From: SIG710 sp045651985
GTDB taxonomy: Bacteria > Bacillota > Clostridia > Oscillospirales > CAG-272
Length of the DNA: 64,000 bases
Direction of reading: 5' to 3'
NCBI GenBank assembly: GCA_045651985.1
Contig: JAZRTK010000010.1
Coordinates: 24,328-88,327, forward strand
Shown: positions 31,313 to 40,126 of the stretch, in pieces
How the letters are laid out: every line of letters begins with the position of its first letter
Position numbering within the stretch: position 1 is the first letter of the stretch
Program-made: the position numbers and the translations under genes
The notes under the pieces: model-generated
What the model saw: only the letters and a program-made list of their open reading frames with translations
What the model was told of the DNA's origin: nothing
The model's database searches: none

Positions 31313-31388
31313 TGGTGCTCCATTGCGGAATCGAACCGCAGACACCTTGATTAAAAGTCAAGTGCTCTACCGGCTGAGCTAATGGGGC
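31313..31388 (-). tRNA. tRNA-Lys (anticodon UUU)
   Basis: Cloverleaf read on the minus strand: acceptor GCCCCAT/ATGGAGC, D-arm GCTC..GAGC, anticodon arm CTTGA-CTTTTAA-TCAAG with anticodon TTT (Lys), T-arm TGCGG-TTCGAAT-CCGCA, discriminator A and an encoded CCA. The D-loop AGCCGGTA is typical. One blemish: the third acceptor pair is C-A, not C-G. The rest is canonical, 76 bases including CCA. A good promoter and a leader hairpin precede it; transcription is solo. Confidence 0.96.
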
Positions 31389-31394
31389 ATGGTC

Positions 31395-31417
31395 CACGGA
31401 AAGAGCTTCTTTCCGTG
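31395..31417 (-). other. Leader hairpin before tRNA-Lys
   Basis: CACGGAAAGA/TCTTTCCGTG forms a 10-pair stem with a short loop between promoter and tRNA; probably part of the 5' leader removed by RNase P. Confidence 0.6.
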
Positions 31418-31428
31418 CAACGCATAAT

Positions 31429-31457
31429 ATGATACCATATTTTGTTTAAAATGTCAA
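31429..31457 (-). promoter_or_regulatory. tRNA-Lys promoter
   Basis: Minus-strand TTGACA, 17-base spacer, TATCAT. Confidence 0.8.
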
Positions 31458-31502
31458 CACTTTTTTACAAAATTGTTTGCAAAATTCCAAGGGCAAAAAG
31501 AC

Positions 31503-32486
31503 TCAAAGCTGTGCCGTGTCGTATTTGTCCCAGAAATCAAAGACGGCCTTTTTATATGCCTCCTCGTCCTTCCAGAAGCTCATTCCGTGCTCGGCGTCGG
31601 ATACGATAAGCATGTGCTTGGGGGCAGTGCAAGCCTCGTAGTTCTCGTAAGTCATTTCTACCGGTACAAATGAGTCCTTTTCTCCGTGTATAAAGAGAAC
31701 GGGGACGGTACAATTCTTCATAGCCTCGACAGTGGAATAGCTGTCTGCACCGAAATTGATGCGTTTTTTGCAGATCGCGTTTGCCATAACACCCTTGATG
31801 CCAAAGCCCATGTGGAGGTTGTTTTCGCTTACGTGCTTCCAGATAGCGTAGGGCGAGGTGAAACCGCAGTCGGCGATTATCCCGCGGACACAGGGGGGAA
31901 GGTCAAGTCCTGCCGCCATAAGGACTGTTGACGCGCCCATGGAAATGCCCGTCAGATACAGAGGAACGTCACCTTCTCGTTCGGCAATAAAATTAGCCCA
32001 ATCAAGGCAGTCGTATCGCTCGATAAGACCGAACCCCATGTGGTCTCCTCCGCTGTTGTTCTGACCTCTCTGCTCAGGGATAAGCAGGCTGCACCCATTT
32101 TCTATCCAATGAGGCGCGGACATTCCAAAATCCGTGTGCCAGGCGGAACGCCAACCGTGCATGCAAATGACGGTGCGCTTAGCCCCGGGGGTCTTGAAGT
32201 AGTGCCCCACTAAGCGAGTGCCGTCAAAGGCTGTTATTTCCACCTGCTCGTGTTCGGTATTTTCAAGCAACTGCGAGTATTTGCCTACGTCGTCAATGAA
32301 CTCCTTGTTGTCAAATGCGGAGCCTGAAATTGCGCCCTTTGCCTTGCTCGGTAATTTGGGCGGATTGCGGTCAAGTGCAACCATGACGAGTATTTTTGTG
32401 GCGATGTAAGAAGCCGCCGCGGCAACAGCTGCAACAGCCACGCCTGCGCCTGCTGCTTTCAGTATGGTCTTGTGTGATTTCTTCAA
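31503..32486 (-). CDS. Membrane-anchored alpha/beta hydrolase
   Basis: 327 residues from a TTG start. An N-terminal basic and alanine-rich segment (about 8-35) is a single membrane anchor. The hydrolase fold follows: ICMHGWRSAWHTDFGM (oxyanion HG), PEQRGQNNSGGDHMGFG, nucleophile in TGISMGAST, acid in FIHGEKDSFVPVEM and the catalytic His in SDAEHGMSF. This resembles Bacillus YqkD/YtaP-like hydrolases; the substrate is unknown. The start is taken as TTG 32486 because AGGAG sits 9 bases before it, while an in-frame GTG upstream lacks spacing. Next to the DUF1385 gene, which uses the same kind of start. Confidence 0.87.
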   Translation of the reverse strand: MKKSHKTILKAAGAGVAVAAVAAAASYIATKILVMVALDRNPPKLPSKAKGAISGSAFDNKEFIDDVGKYSQLLENTEHEQVEITAFDGTRLVGHYFKTPGAKRTVICMHGWRSAWHTDFGMSAPHWIENGCSLLIPEQRGQNNSGGDHMGFGLIERYDCLDWANFIAEREGDVPLYLTGISMGASTVLMAAGLDLPPCVRGIIADCGFTSPYAIWKHVSENNLHMGFGIKGVMANAICKKRINFGADSYSTVEAMKNCTVPVLFIHGEKDSFVPVEMTYENYEACTAPKHMLIVSDAEHGMSFWKDEEAYKKAVFDFWDKYDTAQL

Positions 32487-32547
32487 AATTATCACTCTCC
32501 TTGCTTTCACAAGAATATTATCTGCTCAAAAAGGAGCATTTAAACGA

Positions 32548-32593
32548 AATCCCATGCTTTTAACGGCAAAAATGCCAAAAAGCATGGGATCAT
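32548..32593 (-). terminator. Terminator of the DUF1385 gene
   Basis: ATCCCATGCTTTT and AAAAGCATGGGAT pair around a GCATTTTTGC-like loop, followed on the minus strand by TTCGTTT. Confidence 0.7.
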
Positions 32594-32595
32594 TT

Positions 32596-33693
32596 TTACC
32601 AGTTGTCCCGATCGTCCTCAGGAATTACTTCCTTGAAGGCGAGTATCGCGCATTCGATCATTGAGTCGTCGGGCTCGATAGTGGTCAGATGCTGGAGCCA
32701 TACACCGGGCTTAGAGATGATTCTCGTAAATACATTGTCAACTCTGCCCGCCAGACGGATAAGCTCGTATCCGATGCCCATGGTCAGAGGAAGCATTGCC
32801 AGCTTTATTACCGTTCTCAAAATTGGGTGAATGGTGGCGGGGATAAGCATTCCAAGGAACACGCCCACGATAAGCATAAGTATCATAAAGGACGTGCCGC
32901 ATCGGGGGTGAAATCTGATCTGAGCACGGACGTTTTCTACCGTCAGAGGCAATCCCTTTTCGTAGCAGAAGATGGTCTTGTGCTCCGCACCGTGGTACAT
33001 GTACGTGCGTCGAATGTCCTTCATCAAGGACACCAGAGCCATGTATGCGATGAAAATAGCGATCCTTAAAACACCCTCAAAGAGGGAGCGCAGGAATCTG
33101 TTCCCCACCAGCTTGGGGAAGGGAATGGAAAGCCAGCTGTAAAGCTGAGCGGGCAGGTAAATAAAGAGCCCAACCGACAAAACAATGCCTAAAACCAGGC
33201 TCAAAACAGAAATGACAGCCATAAGCGCGCCCGAGGATTTTTTCTCCTCTTTTTCGGTCTTCTCAATCTGTTCGGCGGTCTCTGAACCTATCGTCTTCGT
33301 TACGGTCTCTTGAGCTGTATCCTCCGTCTGCTCACATTCTGTGACGGCAGCGGGGGTTTCGACGGCAATCTCCTCGAGCTTTTTGGTCTTTTTGGGCTTT
33401 TCTTCGACCTCGTCCTCAAGCCCTGCGATCTCGGCAGAACGCATGAGGCACTTGTATCCCGATACCATGGAATCTATAAAATTAAACGCGCCGCGAATAA
33501 AGGGGAGCTTGAAGAACTTGCCTTTAAAGCGTGCCTGAGTCTGCCATTTTTCAAGAACGATCTGACCGTCGGGGTCGCGCACAGCCATGGCTGAGACCTC
33601 GGGACCTCTCATCATGATGCCCTCGATAAGCGCCTGACCGCCGATAGACGTTTTCTTTGCGCAGGGTGCGCAATTCTTTTCCTTCTTTTTCAA
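32596..33693 (-). CDS. DUF1385 (YqhQ-like) membrane protein
   Basis: 365 residues from a TTG start. The diagnostic DUF1385 opening TSIGGQALIEGIMMRGPEVSAMAVRDPDG is followed by an acidic, low-complexity cytoplasmic insert (about 100-155, rich in Glu, Lys and Thr), four or so membrane segments and the conserved YMYHGAEHKTIFCYEKGLPLTVENVR..RFHPRCGTSF block. The family is widespread in Firmicutes with unknown function. Three cysteines (NCAPCAKK) near the N-terminus could bind metal. AAGGAG lies 7 bases before the TTG; the ATG-initiated frame further upstream would run into murA. It shares orientation with murA, 91 bases downstream of it. Confidence 0.88.
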   Translation of the reverse strand: MKKKEKNCAPCAKKTSIGGQALIEGIMMRGPEVSAMAVRDPDGQIVLEKWQTQARFKGKFFKLPFIRGAFNFIDSMVSGYKCLMRSAEIAGLEDEVEEKPKKTKKLEEIAVETPAAVTECEQTEDTAQETVTKTIGSETAEQIEKTEKEEKKSSGALMAVISVLSLVLGIVLSVGLFIYLPAQLYSWLSIPFPKLVGNRFLRSLFEGVLRIAIFIAYMALVSLMKDIRRTYMYHGAEHKTIFCYEKGLPLTVENVRAQIRFHPRCGTSFMILMLIVGVFLGMLIPATIHPILRTVIKLAMLPLTMGIGYELIRLAGRVDNVFTRIISKPGVWLQHLTTIEPDDSMIECAILAFKEVIPEDDRDNW

Positions 33694-33784
33694 AATATCA
33701 CTCCTTTGCGTATATATGATACGCGCTGAACATAAACTGAAAGTTAACTTTCGGGGGCGTTTTGAAACGCCCCCGAGAAGGTTA

Positions 33785-35050
33785 TCAGTCGTTTTCGATT
33801 CTGATGTCCGCACCAAGCTTTGTGAGCTTTCCGACGATGTCGTCGTAACCGCGCTCGATCGACATAATGTCGGTTATTACCGTCTCACCCTTTGCCGCCA
33901 GCGCCGCGATTATCATAGCAGCACCGCCTCGAAGGTCAACTGCCTTGACGGTTGCGCCCACAAGAGAGCCTACGCCTATAATTCTTGCGCTTGAGCCCTC
34001 CACGCGAATATCCGCGCCCATTTTAAGAAGCTCGTCGACGTATCTGAAGCGGTTCTCCCAAACGCCCTCGGATACCTTGCTCTCGCCCCTGGCGCACACG
34101 AGTACAGCCGTCAGCTGGGGGTGCATATCGGTGGGGAATCCGGGATAGGGAAGGGTCTTTATGTGGATCTTCTTCAGTTCCTTGGTCTTGGCTATTGTAA
34201 TGCTGTCGTCGTATTCGGTGACGGTCATTCCCATTTCCGCAAGCTTGGCTGAGACAGATTCCATGTGCTTGGGAATAATGCCCTTTACGTTGATCTTTCC
34301 GCCTGCCGCGGCAACCGCCGCCATGTAGGTGCCCGCCTCGATCATGTCGGGGATAATGGCGTAGGTGCAGCCGTGGAGCTTCTCGACACCTTGTATTTTA
34401 ATAACGCTGGTTCCCGCGCCTGTAATTTTTGCACCGCAGGTGTTAAAGAAGTTGGCAAGGTCAACTATGTGCGGCTCTCTTGCCGCATTGTCGATGACTG
34501 TTTTGCCCTTGGCAAGAACAGCGGCTATCATTACGTTGATAGTCGCTCCAACCGAGACAACGTCAAAATAGACGGAGCTTCCGTGAAGCCCGTTGTCGGC
34601 GTCCGCATAGATAAATCCCTCGTCGGTGTCTATCTCAACGGTAGCGCCAAGCGCTTCAAAGCCCTTGATGTGCTGGTCGATGGGTCTTTGACCGAAGTCG
34701 CAGCCGCCGGGCCAGCCCACCTTCGCGTGTCCAAAGCGGGCAAGCTCCGCGCCGATAAGGTAGGTAGAGCCGCGCATTTTGCTGACGAGGGAGTAGGGGG
34801 ATATTCCGCCGCGAACGTTTGCGGAGTCTATCTCCACAGAACCGTCTCCAACTTCTCTGACCACAGCGCCCATGGCTGTGAGAATGTCGAGAGTCTTCTT
34901 TACGTCGCTGATCTTGGGCAGGTTTTCTATTACGCACTTCTCGCGGGTGAGAATACTTGCGACAAGTATAGGAAGTGCGGCGTTTTTCATTCCGCTTATC
35001 TCCACGTCGCCGTAGAGGGGATTTCCGCCGTTAACTATGTATTTTTTCAT
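33785..35050 (-). CDS. murA: UDP-N-acetylglucosamine 1-carboxyvinyltransferase
   Basis: First committed step of peptidoglycan synthesis: transfers enolpyruvate from PEP to UDP-GlcNAc. Seen: ISGMKNAALPILVAS with the Lys-Asn pair, VGWPGGCDFGQRPIDQH with the catalytic Cys that fosfomycin alkylates, REPHIVDLANFFNTCGAKI, PDMIEAGTYM and FPTDMHPQLTA. 421 residues, full length. The catalytic Cys is retained (no Asp replacement), so fosfomycin sensitivity at the target is predicted. AGAGGTTAC ribosome site. Located just downstream of the WalRK/YycHI-like genes and ahead of the DUF1385 gene. Confidence 0.97.
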   Translation of the reverse strand: MKKYIVNGGNPLYGDVEISGMKNAALPILVASILTREKCVIENLPKISDVKKTLDILTAMGAVVREVGDGSVEIDSANVRGGISPYSLVSKMRGSTYLIGAELARFGHAKVGWPGGCDFGQRPIDQHIKGFEALGATVEIDTDEGFIYADADNGLHGSSVYFDVVSVGATINVMIAAVLAKGKTVIDNAAREPHIVDLANFFNTCGAKITGAGTSVIKIQGVEKLHGCTYAIIPDMIEAGTYMAAVAAAGGKINVKGIIPKHMESVSAKLAEMGMTVTEYDDSITIAKTKELKKIHIKTLPYPGFPTDMHPQLTAVLVCARGESKVSEGVWENRFRYVDELLKMGADIRVEGSSARIIGVGSLVGATVKAVDLRGGAAMIIAALAAKGETVITDIMSIERGYDDIVGKLTKLGADIRIEND

Positions 35051-35085
35051 CAGGTAACCTCTGCTTTTTCGGTTATATATAAAAG

Positions 35086-35115
35086 ATAATACTCAGATTT
35101 AAAATTGCGGGTCAA
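35086..35115 (-). promoter_or_regulatory. Candidate murA promoter
   Basis: Minus-strand TTGACC, 18-base spacer, TATTAT. A second TATAAT on the minus strand at 35147-35152 lacks a clear -35. Confidence 0.45.
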
Positions 35116-35262
35116 ATTGCGCTTGCGGCACAATTACCCTCTTTATATTATATCATATTTTAAGCCTAAATGAAAACGAAATGTTAAACAAAATTTGTAT
35201 ATTTGCCTATTTATTGATAAAAAAATATCAATTGCAACCGAATAAATTCATAATTGATTTTG

Positions 35263-36081
35263 TTAACCCGCTACGGCAGAGTGAATGGATCGCTCGCCTT
35301 CCTTGTAAATGATGTTGAGGGAGGGAACGAGAACGAAGGCGGTCTTGCTTTCGGTGCTTTCGATTCCGTAGCATTTTTCAAGCTTTTTAACCGTAAGATC
35401 TTTTTTGCTTGACACGTCGGCTGAAACTCTTTCTCTCTCAGTAAACATTATATTGAGATAGTCGCGAAGATGTGCCGAAAAAGTGCTGCATTTGTCGGGA
35501 AAGCACCACTTTCCCTCGAACGATGAAAGCTTTCCGTCGACGAAATTGCACGTGATCTCGTTTTCGGGAATGGGGAGTGAGCCAAGGGTCTGTATAAATA
35601 CCGGCATTTCCGAGCTTTGTTCGGACTCAATGCGCTGAACGCCGAATTCAGGGGATTGGCATAGGGGAACGAGAAGGGCTTCAATTTCGTCTTCTGAGAT
35701 ACTTTCGTTTGCGAAAGAACAACTATAGCTTACGGTAAAATCGCTGCCAACAAACAGGATTTCGCCCGCGTCGGTCCGCATCTCGACACCGTTGGGAACG
35801 GTGAAAACGTCGGTGACCTTGCCAACTGTCAGCGTTTCAGCCACCTTTTCCGGATAATCCTGGGGCAGAGTAAAACGGTAGAGCCTCATGCCTTCAAAGT
35901 CGCCGAGCAGCTGTTCGCTGTCTACCGTGATACCGCTTTTTGCCATAAGCTCTGCGGCTTTTTCAAGGGATTCCCGAGTATAGGGCTCGTTGTCTCCGTT
36001 GAGCCAAAGCATAGCGCCCACTACGATGCAAGCGAGCAAAAGGAGTATTATCATAAAAGTTTTTATGTTTTTCCAGCTCAT
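35263..36081 (-). CDS. YycI-like regulatory protein
   Basis: 272 residues. Short cytoplasmic start, one membrane segment (about 8-28), then an extracytoplasmic domain with repeats of the kind found in YycI/YycH (KTFMIILLLLACIVVGAML, ..GDFEGMRLYRFTLP, SSFEGKWCFPDKCS). Placement immediately after WalR-WalK-YycH-like makes YycI the natural reading; in Bacillus YycH and YycI restrain WalK through their membrane helices. Sequence identity to Bacillus YycI looks low, so the call depends on position and topology. Confidence 0.7.
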   Translation of the reverse strand: MSWKNIKTFMIILLLLACIVVGAMLWLNGDNEPYTRESLEKAAELMAKSGITVDSEQLLGDFEGMRLYRFTLPQDYPEKVAETLTVGKVTDVFTVPNGVEMRTDAGEILFVGSDFTVSYSCSFANESISEDEIEALLVPLCQSPEFGVQRIESEQSSEMPVFIQTLGSLPIPENEITCNFVDGKLSSFEGKWCFPDKCSTFSAHLRDYLNIMFTERERVSADVSSKKDLTVKKLEKCYGIESTESKTAFVLVPSLNIIYKEGERSIHSAVAG

Positions 36082-36129
36082 TTATAAAACTCCGTCTGAT
36101 CTGCCGAAAATGTCGGCAAGAACTGTGAT

Positions 36130-37533
36130 TTATTTAACCTTAACTGCACTCCATTCGGCAAACATATCCGACGCGCGGTAACGGTATTTCAGGGTGTAAA
36201 GTCCGTCTTTGTCCTCTGGCAGAGTCATGCTCAAGATCCATTCAGGCAACAGGCTCTGACGGCGCTCACCGCCCTCCGAGAGTCTGTAAATATTACTTGA
36301 CGCTTCAAATCCGACGATCCTGCCGTCCTTGAGAGTCAATCGGCAGGCGGATCCCGAGTTCTCTATCTCGACGTTTGAATAGCAATAGATATATTCAAGC
36401 GTGACTCTTCCGCTGTCCGAATATACGGCAGAGAGCACAGGGTGTGCGTCGCCTCCCGAGAATCTGCGGTCAAGGGTGGTGTAGCCCGAAAGGAACGACT
36501 GGGAAAGAATGATTGCCTCAGCGGTCGTTATTCCGTTTTTTGAGAATGCATCGGAATAGAATGAAAGGGGGATACCTCCCGTGTCTCCGGCGGCGGAATA
36601 GCCGACCCCGTTTTCGCCTACGTGCAGGCTTCCGTGGGTGGCAACGTAGACGGTGCTTTGTGTCTTTTCGTCATAATAATTTCCGCTCTTGTCGGGGTTG
36701 ATGTCAAAGAACGCAGCCACCGAATTGCTCAGTGCCGTATCTTCGACTATTCCCGTATATCCTTTGGAAAGTACGAGCTTTTGGGAGTTGAGTCCGTGGG
36801 AATGCAGGATCGTGCTGCAAAGAACGTTTTTATTTTCCGACGTGTGGCAGAAAAGGTCGGCTAACGTCATGGCGGAGGCGTTGATATAGATGTCAAAATC
36901 CTCTGCCGTTACCGTGTTATTGGCGCTTACGGGATCGTTTAAGATCAGGTTGAATATCCTGCCGTCCCGACCTCTCGTTACGGCACATGTTTCACCTTTT
37001 TTTGTGTTGTTGGGAAAAACAAACATCTGATCTATCGCGCCTATATCGATTTCAAGCCCGTTTTGGAGGGCTGATTCTCCAAGATTACTTGCAGAATCTG
37101 TGTATATTACCGTGTGACTGAGGGGAGCGTGGTATTTTATCAGAATAAATTCGTCTGCCGAGCAGGCTTCGGTCCAAGCTGCCTCCTCTGCTTCCTTTGC
37201 CGTGCACTCACGGCTCAGCGCCACCGAGATATTTTGGCATACGAGGCGGTAAATGAGGCGCATATAGCCCTCGCCCTGCGTTATGGCGTAGGTATGCTTT
37301 CCTTCAAATTTCACAGCAATGCTTTCGGGTAGTATCAGTCCGTCAAACTGACGGCTTATAACGCCCTGATCTTGGTCGGCATCTGCGTTTCCCGCACCCG
37401 CATTTCCCCTTGAGAAGATGAAACCCGAGCGGTAGAAATAAAGCGCGGACAGAGCTATGGCACAAAGAAAAAGCAAGCATATAGCAACGGTCTTAAAGCT
37501 TTCAAGAGCCGTATCCGATTTTTTTGCTTTCAT
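36130..37533 (-). CDS. YycH-like regulatory protein
   Basis: 467 residues. MKAKKSDTALESFKTVAICLLFLCAIALSALYFYRS gives a single N-terminal membrane segment, with the rest outside the cell. The layout (signal-anchor plus several beta-rich repeats, ending YTLKYRYRASDMFAEWSAVKV) and the location right after walK match YycH. CAAGGAGG ribosome site. Operon partner of the YycI-like gene, 48 bases downstream. As with that gene, the identification depends largely on position; I see no catalytic motif. Confidence 0.75.
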   Translation of the reverse strand: MKAKKSDTALESFKTVAICLLFLCAIALSALYFYRSGFIFSRGNAGAGNADADQDQGVISRQFDGLILPESIAVKFEGKHTYAITQGEGYMRLIYRLVCQNISVALSRECTAKEAEEAAWTEACSADEFILIKYHAPLSHTVIYTDSASNLGESALQNGLEIDIGAIDQMFVFPNNTKKGETCAVTRGRDGRIFNLILNDPVSANNTVTAEDFDIYINASAMTLADLFCHTSENKNVLCSTILHSHGLNSQKLVLSKGYTGIVEDTALSNSVAAFFDINPDKSGNYYDEKTQSTVYVATHGSLHVGENGVGYSAAGDTGGIPLSFYSDAFSKNGITTAEAIILSQSFLSGYTTLDRRFSGGDAHPVLSAVYSDSGRVTLEYIYCYSNVEIENSGSACRLTLKDGRIVGFEASSNIYRLSEGGERRQSLLPEWILSMTLPEDKDGLYTLKYRYRASDMFAEWSAVKVK

Positions 37534-37562
37534 TATCTTACCTCCTTGTGCATTTTTGAGGA

Positions 37563-39371
37563 TCAGTCCTCTTCGTTTCTGAGCTTGGTGTGGACAGGGA
37601 GAACTATCTCGACCATGGTTCCTACGCCCAATTTACTGGAAATTTCAATATTACCGCCGTGAGCCTCAATAAGCTCCTTTGCGATAGCAAGTCCCAGACC
37701 CGTTCCGCCCGTGTCGGTAGTTCTCGCTTTTTCTACGCGGTAGAATCGCTCGAAAATTCTTGGCAGGTCTTCTTCGGGAATACCCAGACCGTTGTCGATC
37801 ACCTTGACGGAAACCTTTTCACCCGGAAGCAAAGAGGTACTGACGGCGATAGTTCCGTTGTCCGGGGTGTACTTTATTGCGTTTGAGATTATGTTTACGA
37901 TTACCTGGTCTATTCTGTCCTTGTCTGCCGTAATAAGGGGCAGATCCTTTTCGGTCTTGAGCAGAAGCTGGTGACCGTGAGTGGTGGCGTCTACCGTCAT
38001 AACGTGGCAAAGGTGGGACAGGGATTCGTTTAAGTTGTATTCGCTTATTTGCCACTTGGTCCTCTTATTGTCAAGGCGCGAGAGGGTCAGCAGGTCTTTT
38101 ACGATGCCCGTCATACGGGTGCTTTCGCTGTCGATCATTTCAAGGAATTTTATCTTAATGTCCTCGGGCAGCTCGGGGTGCTGGAGAATGGTCTCGCAGG
38201 AGCCCTTGATGGAAGTCAGAGGGGTACGGAGCTCGTGAGATACGTTTGCCACGAACTCGCGTCTTGCGCGGTCAAGCTCGTAGCGCGATGTGACGTCGTG
38301 GATGACGGTGATAACGCCGTCGCTCATGTTTCCTTTGTCGCTGTATCGAATACCGCCGAAGTTTACCTCAATGACCTTGCCGTTAAATACGACCTCGTCA
38401 AAAATTATGTTTCCGTCCTCGCCGTTCTCATCTGACAAAGCGTCGCCCGTGGGGCTGTCGCTTCTAATGTCAAATATAGAGAGCAGGGTGGTCAGATCGA
38501 ATTTTTCGTTGTATTTATCGCCCAAAAGCTCAAGTGCAAAATTGTTTATGTTGAGGACCTTTCCCGTGTCCGAGAAGGTGATGACGCCTGCCTGGAGCTG
38601 TGAGAATACAGTTTCAAGCTTCTCCCGCTCTCCCGAAACCTCGGCGATAGTGTTTTTGAGCATTCTTCTCATGTGGTTGAAGGTGCCCGTCAGTACGCCG
38701 ATCTCGTCGTTTGAGTGTGTCTCTATGTTGTATTCAAAATTTCCCGATGCTACCAGCTGTGCACCCTTTGTCAGATTCTGAATGGGTGCCGTGATCGCTT
38801 TTGACAGAAAGAAAGCCATGATAATGGCTATGATCAGACCGATGAGCAGGGATTGGAGAATGATGGTAAAAAGTATCCAGCTGAGATCTCTTGTGTCCTC
38901 CTGAGTGTCCTTTACGTAGATTATGCAGGAGGTGGTCTCGCCGCGGATAACCGTGGCAAAGTCAAGATAATCAACGCCGCTCAGTTGCTTTCCCGACGAT
39001 TCGCCGCCCATAGCGGAGATAATGTTGGGGGTCTTGTCAAGGGACTTTCCAAGGGAGGCGTCCGAGCCCTCAAGGAAATTACCGTTCATGTCAAGAATGA
39101 AATAGTTTCGGCTCTCGTCTATGCCTAACAGACCGCTGTAAGAGAGCAGCGTCTCCTTTTGGCGTTGAACGTAATTTTCGCCGTCGATAGACTCCTGCAA
39201 GGATAGGTAAAGGGGACTGCCCTGGCTGAAGTTTTCTTTCATGGTTGAAGAAAAGTCGCCCGAATAATATGTGTAGGTGTTGTTTAAGATAACCACGCCC
39301 ACCACGCACATTACGGTGATGATGAACACCACCAAAATAAGGACGATCTTTGAATAAAGACTTTTATTCAT
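37563..39371 (-). CDS. walK: WalK-type sensor histidine kinase
   Basis: 602 residues. Two membrane segments (about 9-29 and 164-189) flank a sensor domain; then HAMP (about 190-245), a PAS region (about 255-365), a dimerisation domain with phospho-acceptor His379 in VANVSHELRTPLTSIKGSC, and an ATPase domain with NIISNAIKYTP (N box), VIDNGLGIPEEDL (G1), FYRVEKAR (F box) and GGTGLGLAIAKEL (G2). WalK controls cell-wall hydrolase genes in Firmicutes. It follows walR by 21 bases and is followed by YycH- and YycI-like genes, the canonical order. AGAGGATA ribosome site. Confidence 0.95.
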   Translation of the reverse strand: MNKSLYSKIVLILVVFIITVMCVVGVVILNNTYTYYSGDFSSTMKENFSQGSPLYLSLQESIDGENYVQRQKETLLSYSGLLGIDESRNYFILDMNGNFLEGSDASLGKSLDKTPNIISAMGGESSGKQLSGVDYLDFATVIRGETTSCIIYVKDTQEDTRDLSWILFTIILQSLLIGLIIAIIMAFFLSKAITAPIQNLTKGAQLVASGNFEYNIETHSNDEIGVLTGTFNHMRRMLKNTIAEVSGEREKLETVFSQLQAGVITFSDTGKVLNINNFALELLGDKYNEKFDLTTLLSIFDIRSDSPTGDALSDENGEDGNIIFDEVVFNGKVIEVNFGGIRYSDKGNMSDGVITVIHDVTSRYELDRARREFVANVSHELRTPLTSIKGSCETILQHPELPEDIKIKFLEMIDSESTRMTGIVKDLLTLSRLDNKRTKWQISEYNLNESLSHLCHVMTVDATTHGHQLLLKTEKDLPLITADKDRIDQVIVNIISNAIKYTPDNGTIAVSTSLLPGEKVSVKVIDNGLGIPEEDLPRIFERFYRVEKARTTDTGGTGLGLAIAKELIEAHGGNIEISSKLGVGTMVEIVLPVHTKLRNEED

Positions 39372-39392
39372 GCAGAAATATCCTCTTCGCTC

Positions 39393-40112
39393 TTACTTTA
39401 AATAGTATCCGATGCCGCGCTTTGTCAGCAGGTATTCGGGGTTTGATGGATCGCGCTCGATCTTGGCTCTGAGCCGTGACACAGTAACGTCAACGGCACG
39501 GATGTCGCCAAGGAAGCCCTCGTAGCCCCAGACCTTTTCAAGCAGCTGCTCGCGGGTGTAGGGCTGACCCAGATTTTTTGCCAGAAATGATATGAGCTCG
39601 TATTCCTGTTTTGAAAGCGAGACGGGCTCGCCTGCGAGTGTAACGTCGTACTTTCCCAAGTCTATTGAAAGGTCGCGTACTTTTATTACGTCGCCAAAGG
39701 GGACTGCGTTTCCGGCTTCCTTTATGACCGTTTCGGTCGCGGAGCGGCGGATGTTCGCCTTGATGCGCGACATGAGCTCACCCACGGAAAAGGGCTTTGT
39801 AACGTAGTCGTCGGCGCCCGTGTCAAGTCCCAGAATTTTGTCCTTCTCCTCCTCGCGGGCGGTGACCATGATAATGGGCGTGTTCAGCTTTTCACGTACC
39901 CGCGCACAAACCTCGTATCCGTTGAGCTTGGGAAGCATCAGATCGAGGAGGATAAGGTCGAATTGACCCGTCAGAGCCTTTTCAAGTCCCGACTCTCCGT
40001 CGTATGCTATATCGTAGTCGTAGCCCCCCAGCATGAGATTTACCGCCAGAAGTTGTGCTATGTTATTTTCGTCCTCGACTATGAGTATCTTCTTCTTTTC
40101 ACTTGCACTCAT
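39393..40112 (-). CDS. walR: WalR-type response regulator
   Basis: 239 residues, OmpR/PhoB class. Receiver domain with KKILIVEDENNIAQLL, phospho-acceptor Asp57 in LILLDLMLPKLNGYEV, TAREEEKDKI and the conserved Lys in DDYVTKPFS. C-terminal winged helix ends SRLRAKIERDPSNPEYLLTKRGIGYYLK, as in WalR. ATG 40112 has AAAGGAC 8 bases upstream; an in-frame start at 40193 would overlap the preceding gene heavily. Regulates peptidoglycan metabolism with the adjacent WalK. Confidence 0.95.
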   Translation of the reverse strand: MSASEKKKILIVEDENNIAQLLAVNLMLGGYDYDIAYDGESGLEKALTGQFDLILLDLMLPKLNGYEVCARVREKLNTPIIMVTAREEEKDKILGLDTGADDYVTKPFSVGELMSRIKANIRRSATETVIKEAGNAVPFGDVIKVRDLSIDLGKYDVTLAGEPVSLSKQEYELISFLAKNLGQPYTREQLLEKVWGYEGFLGDIRAVDVTVSRLRAKIERDPSNPEYLLTKRGIGYYLK

Positions 40113-40126
40113 GTGATAAAGTCCTT

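Noticed and set aside
33748..33778. GC-rich hairpin CGGGGGCGTTT/AAACGCCCCCG after murA.
   Set aside because: It could stall polymerase, but no T-tract follows on the minus strand, so I did not call it a terminator; it may be an mRNA stabilising structure.
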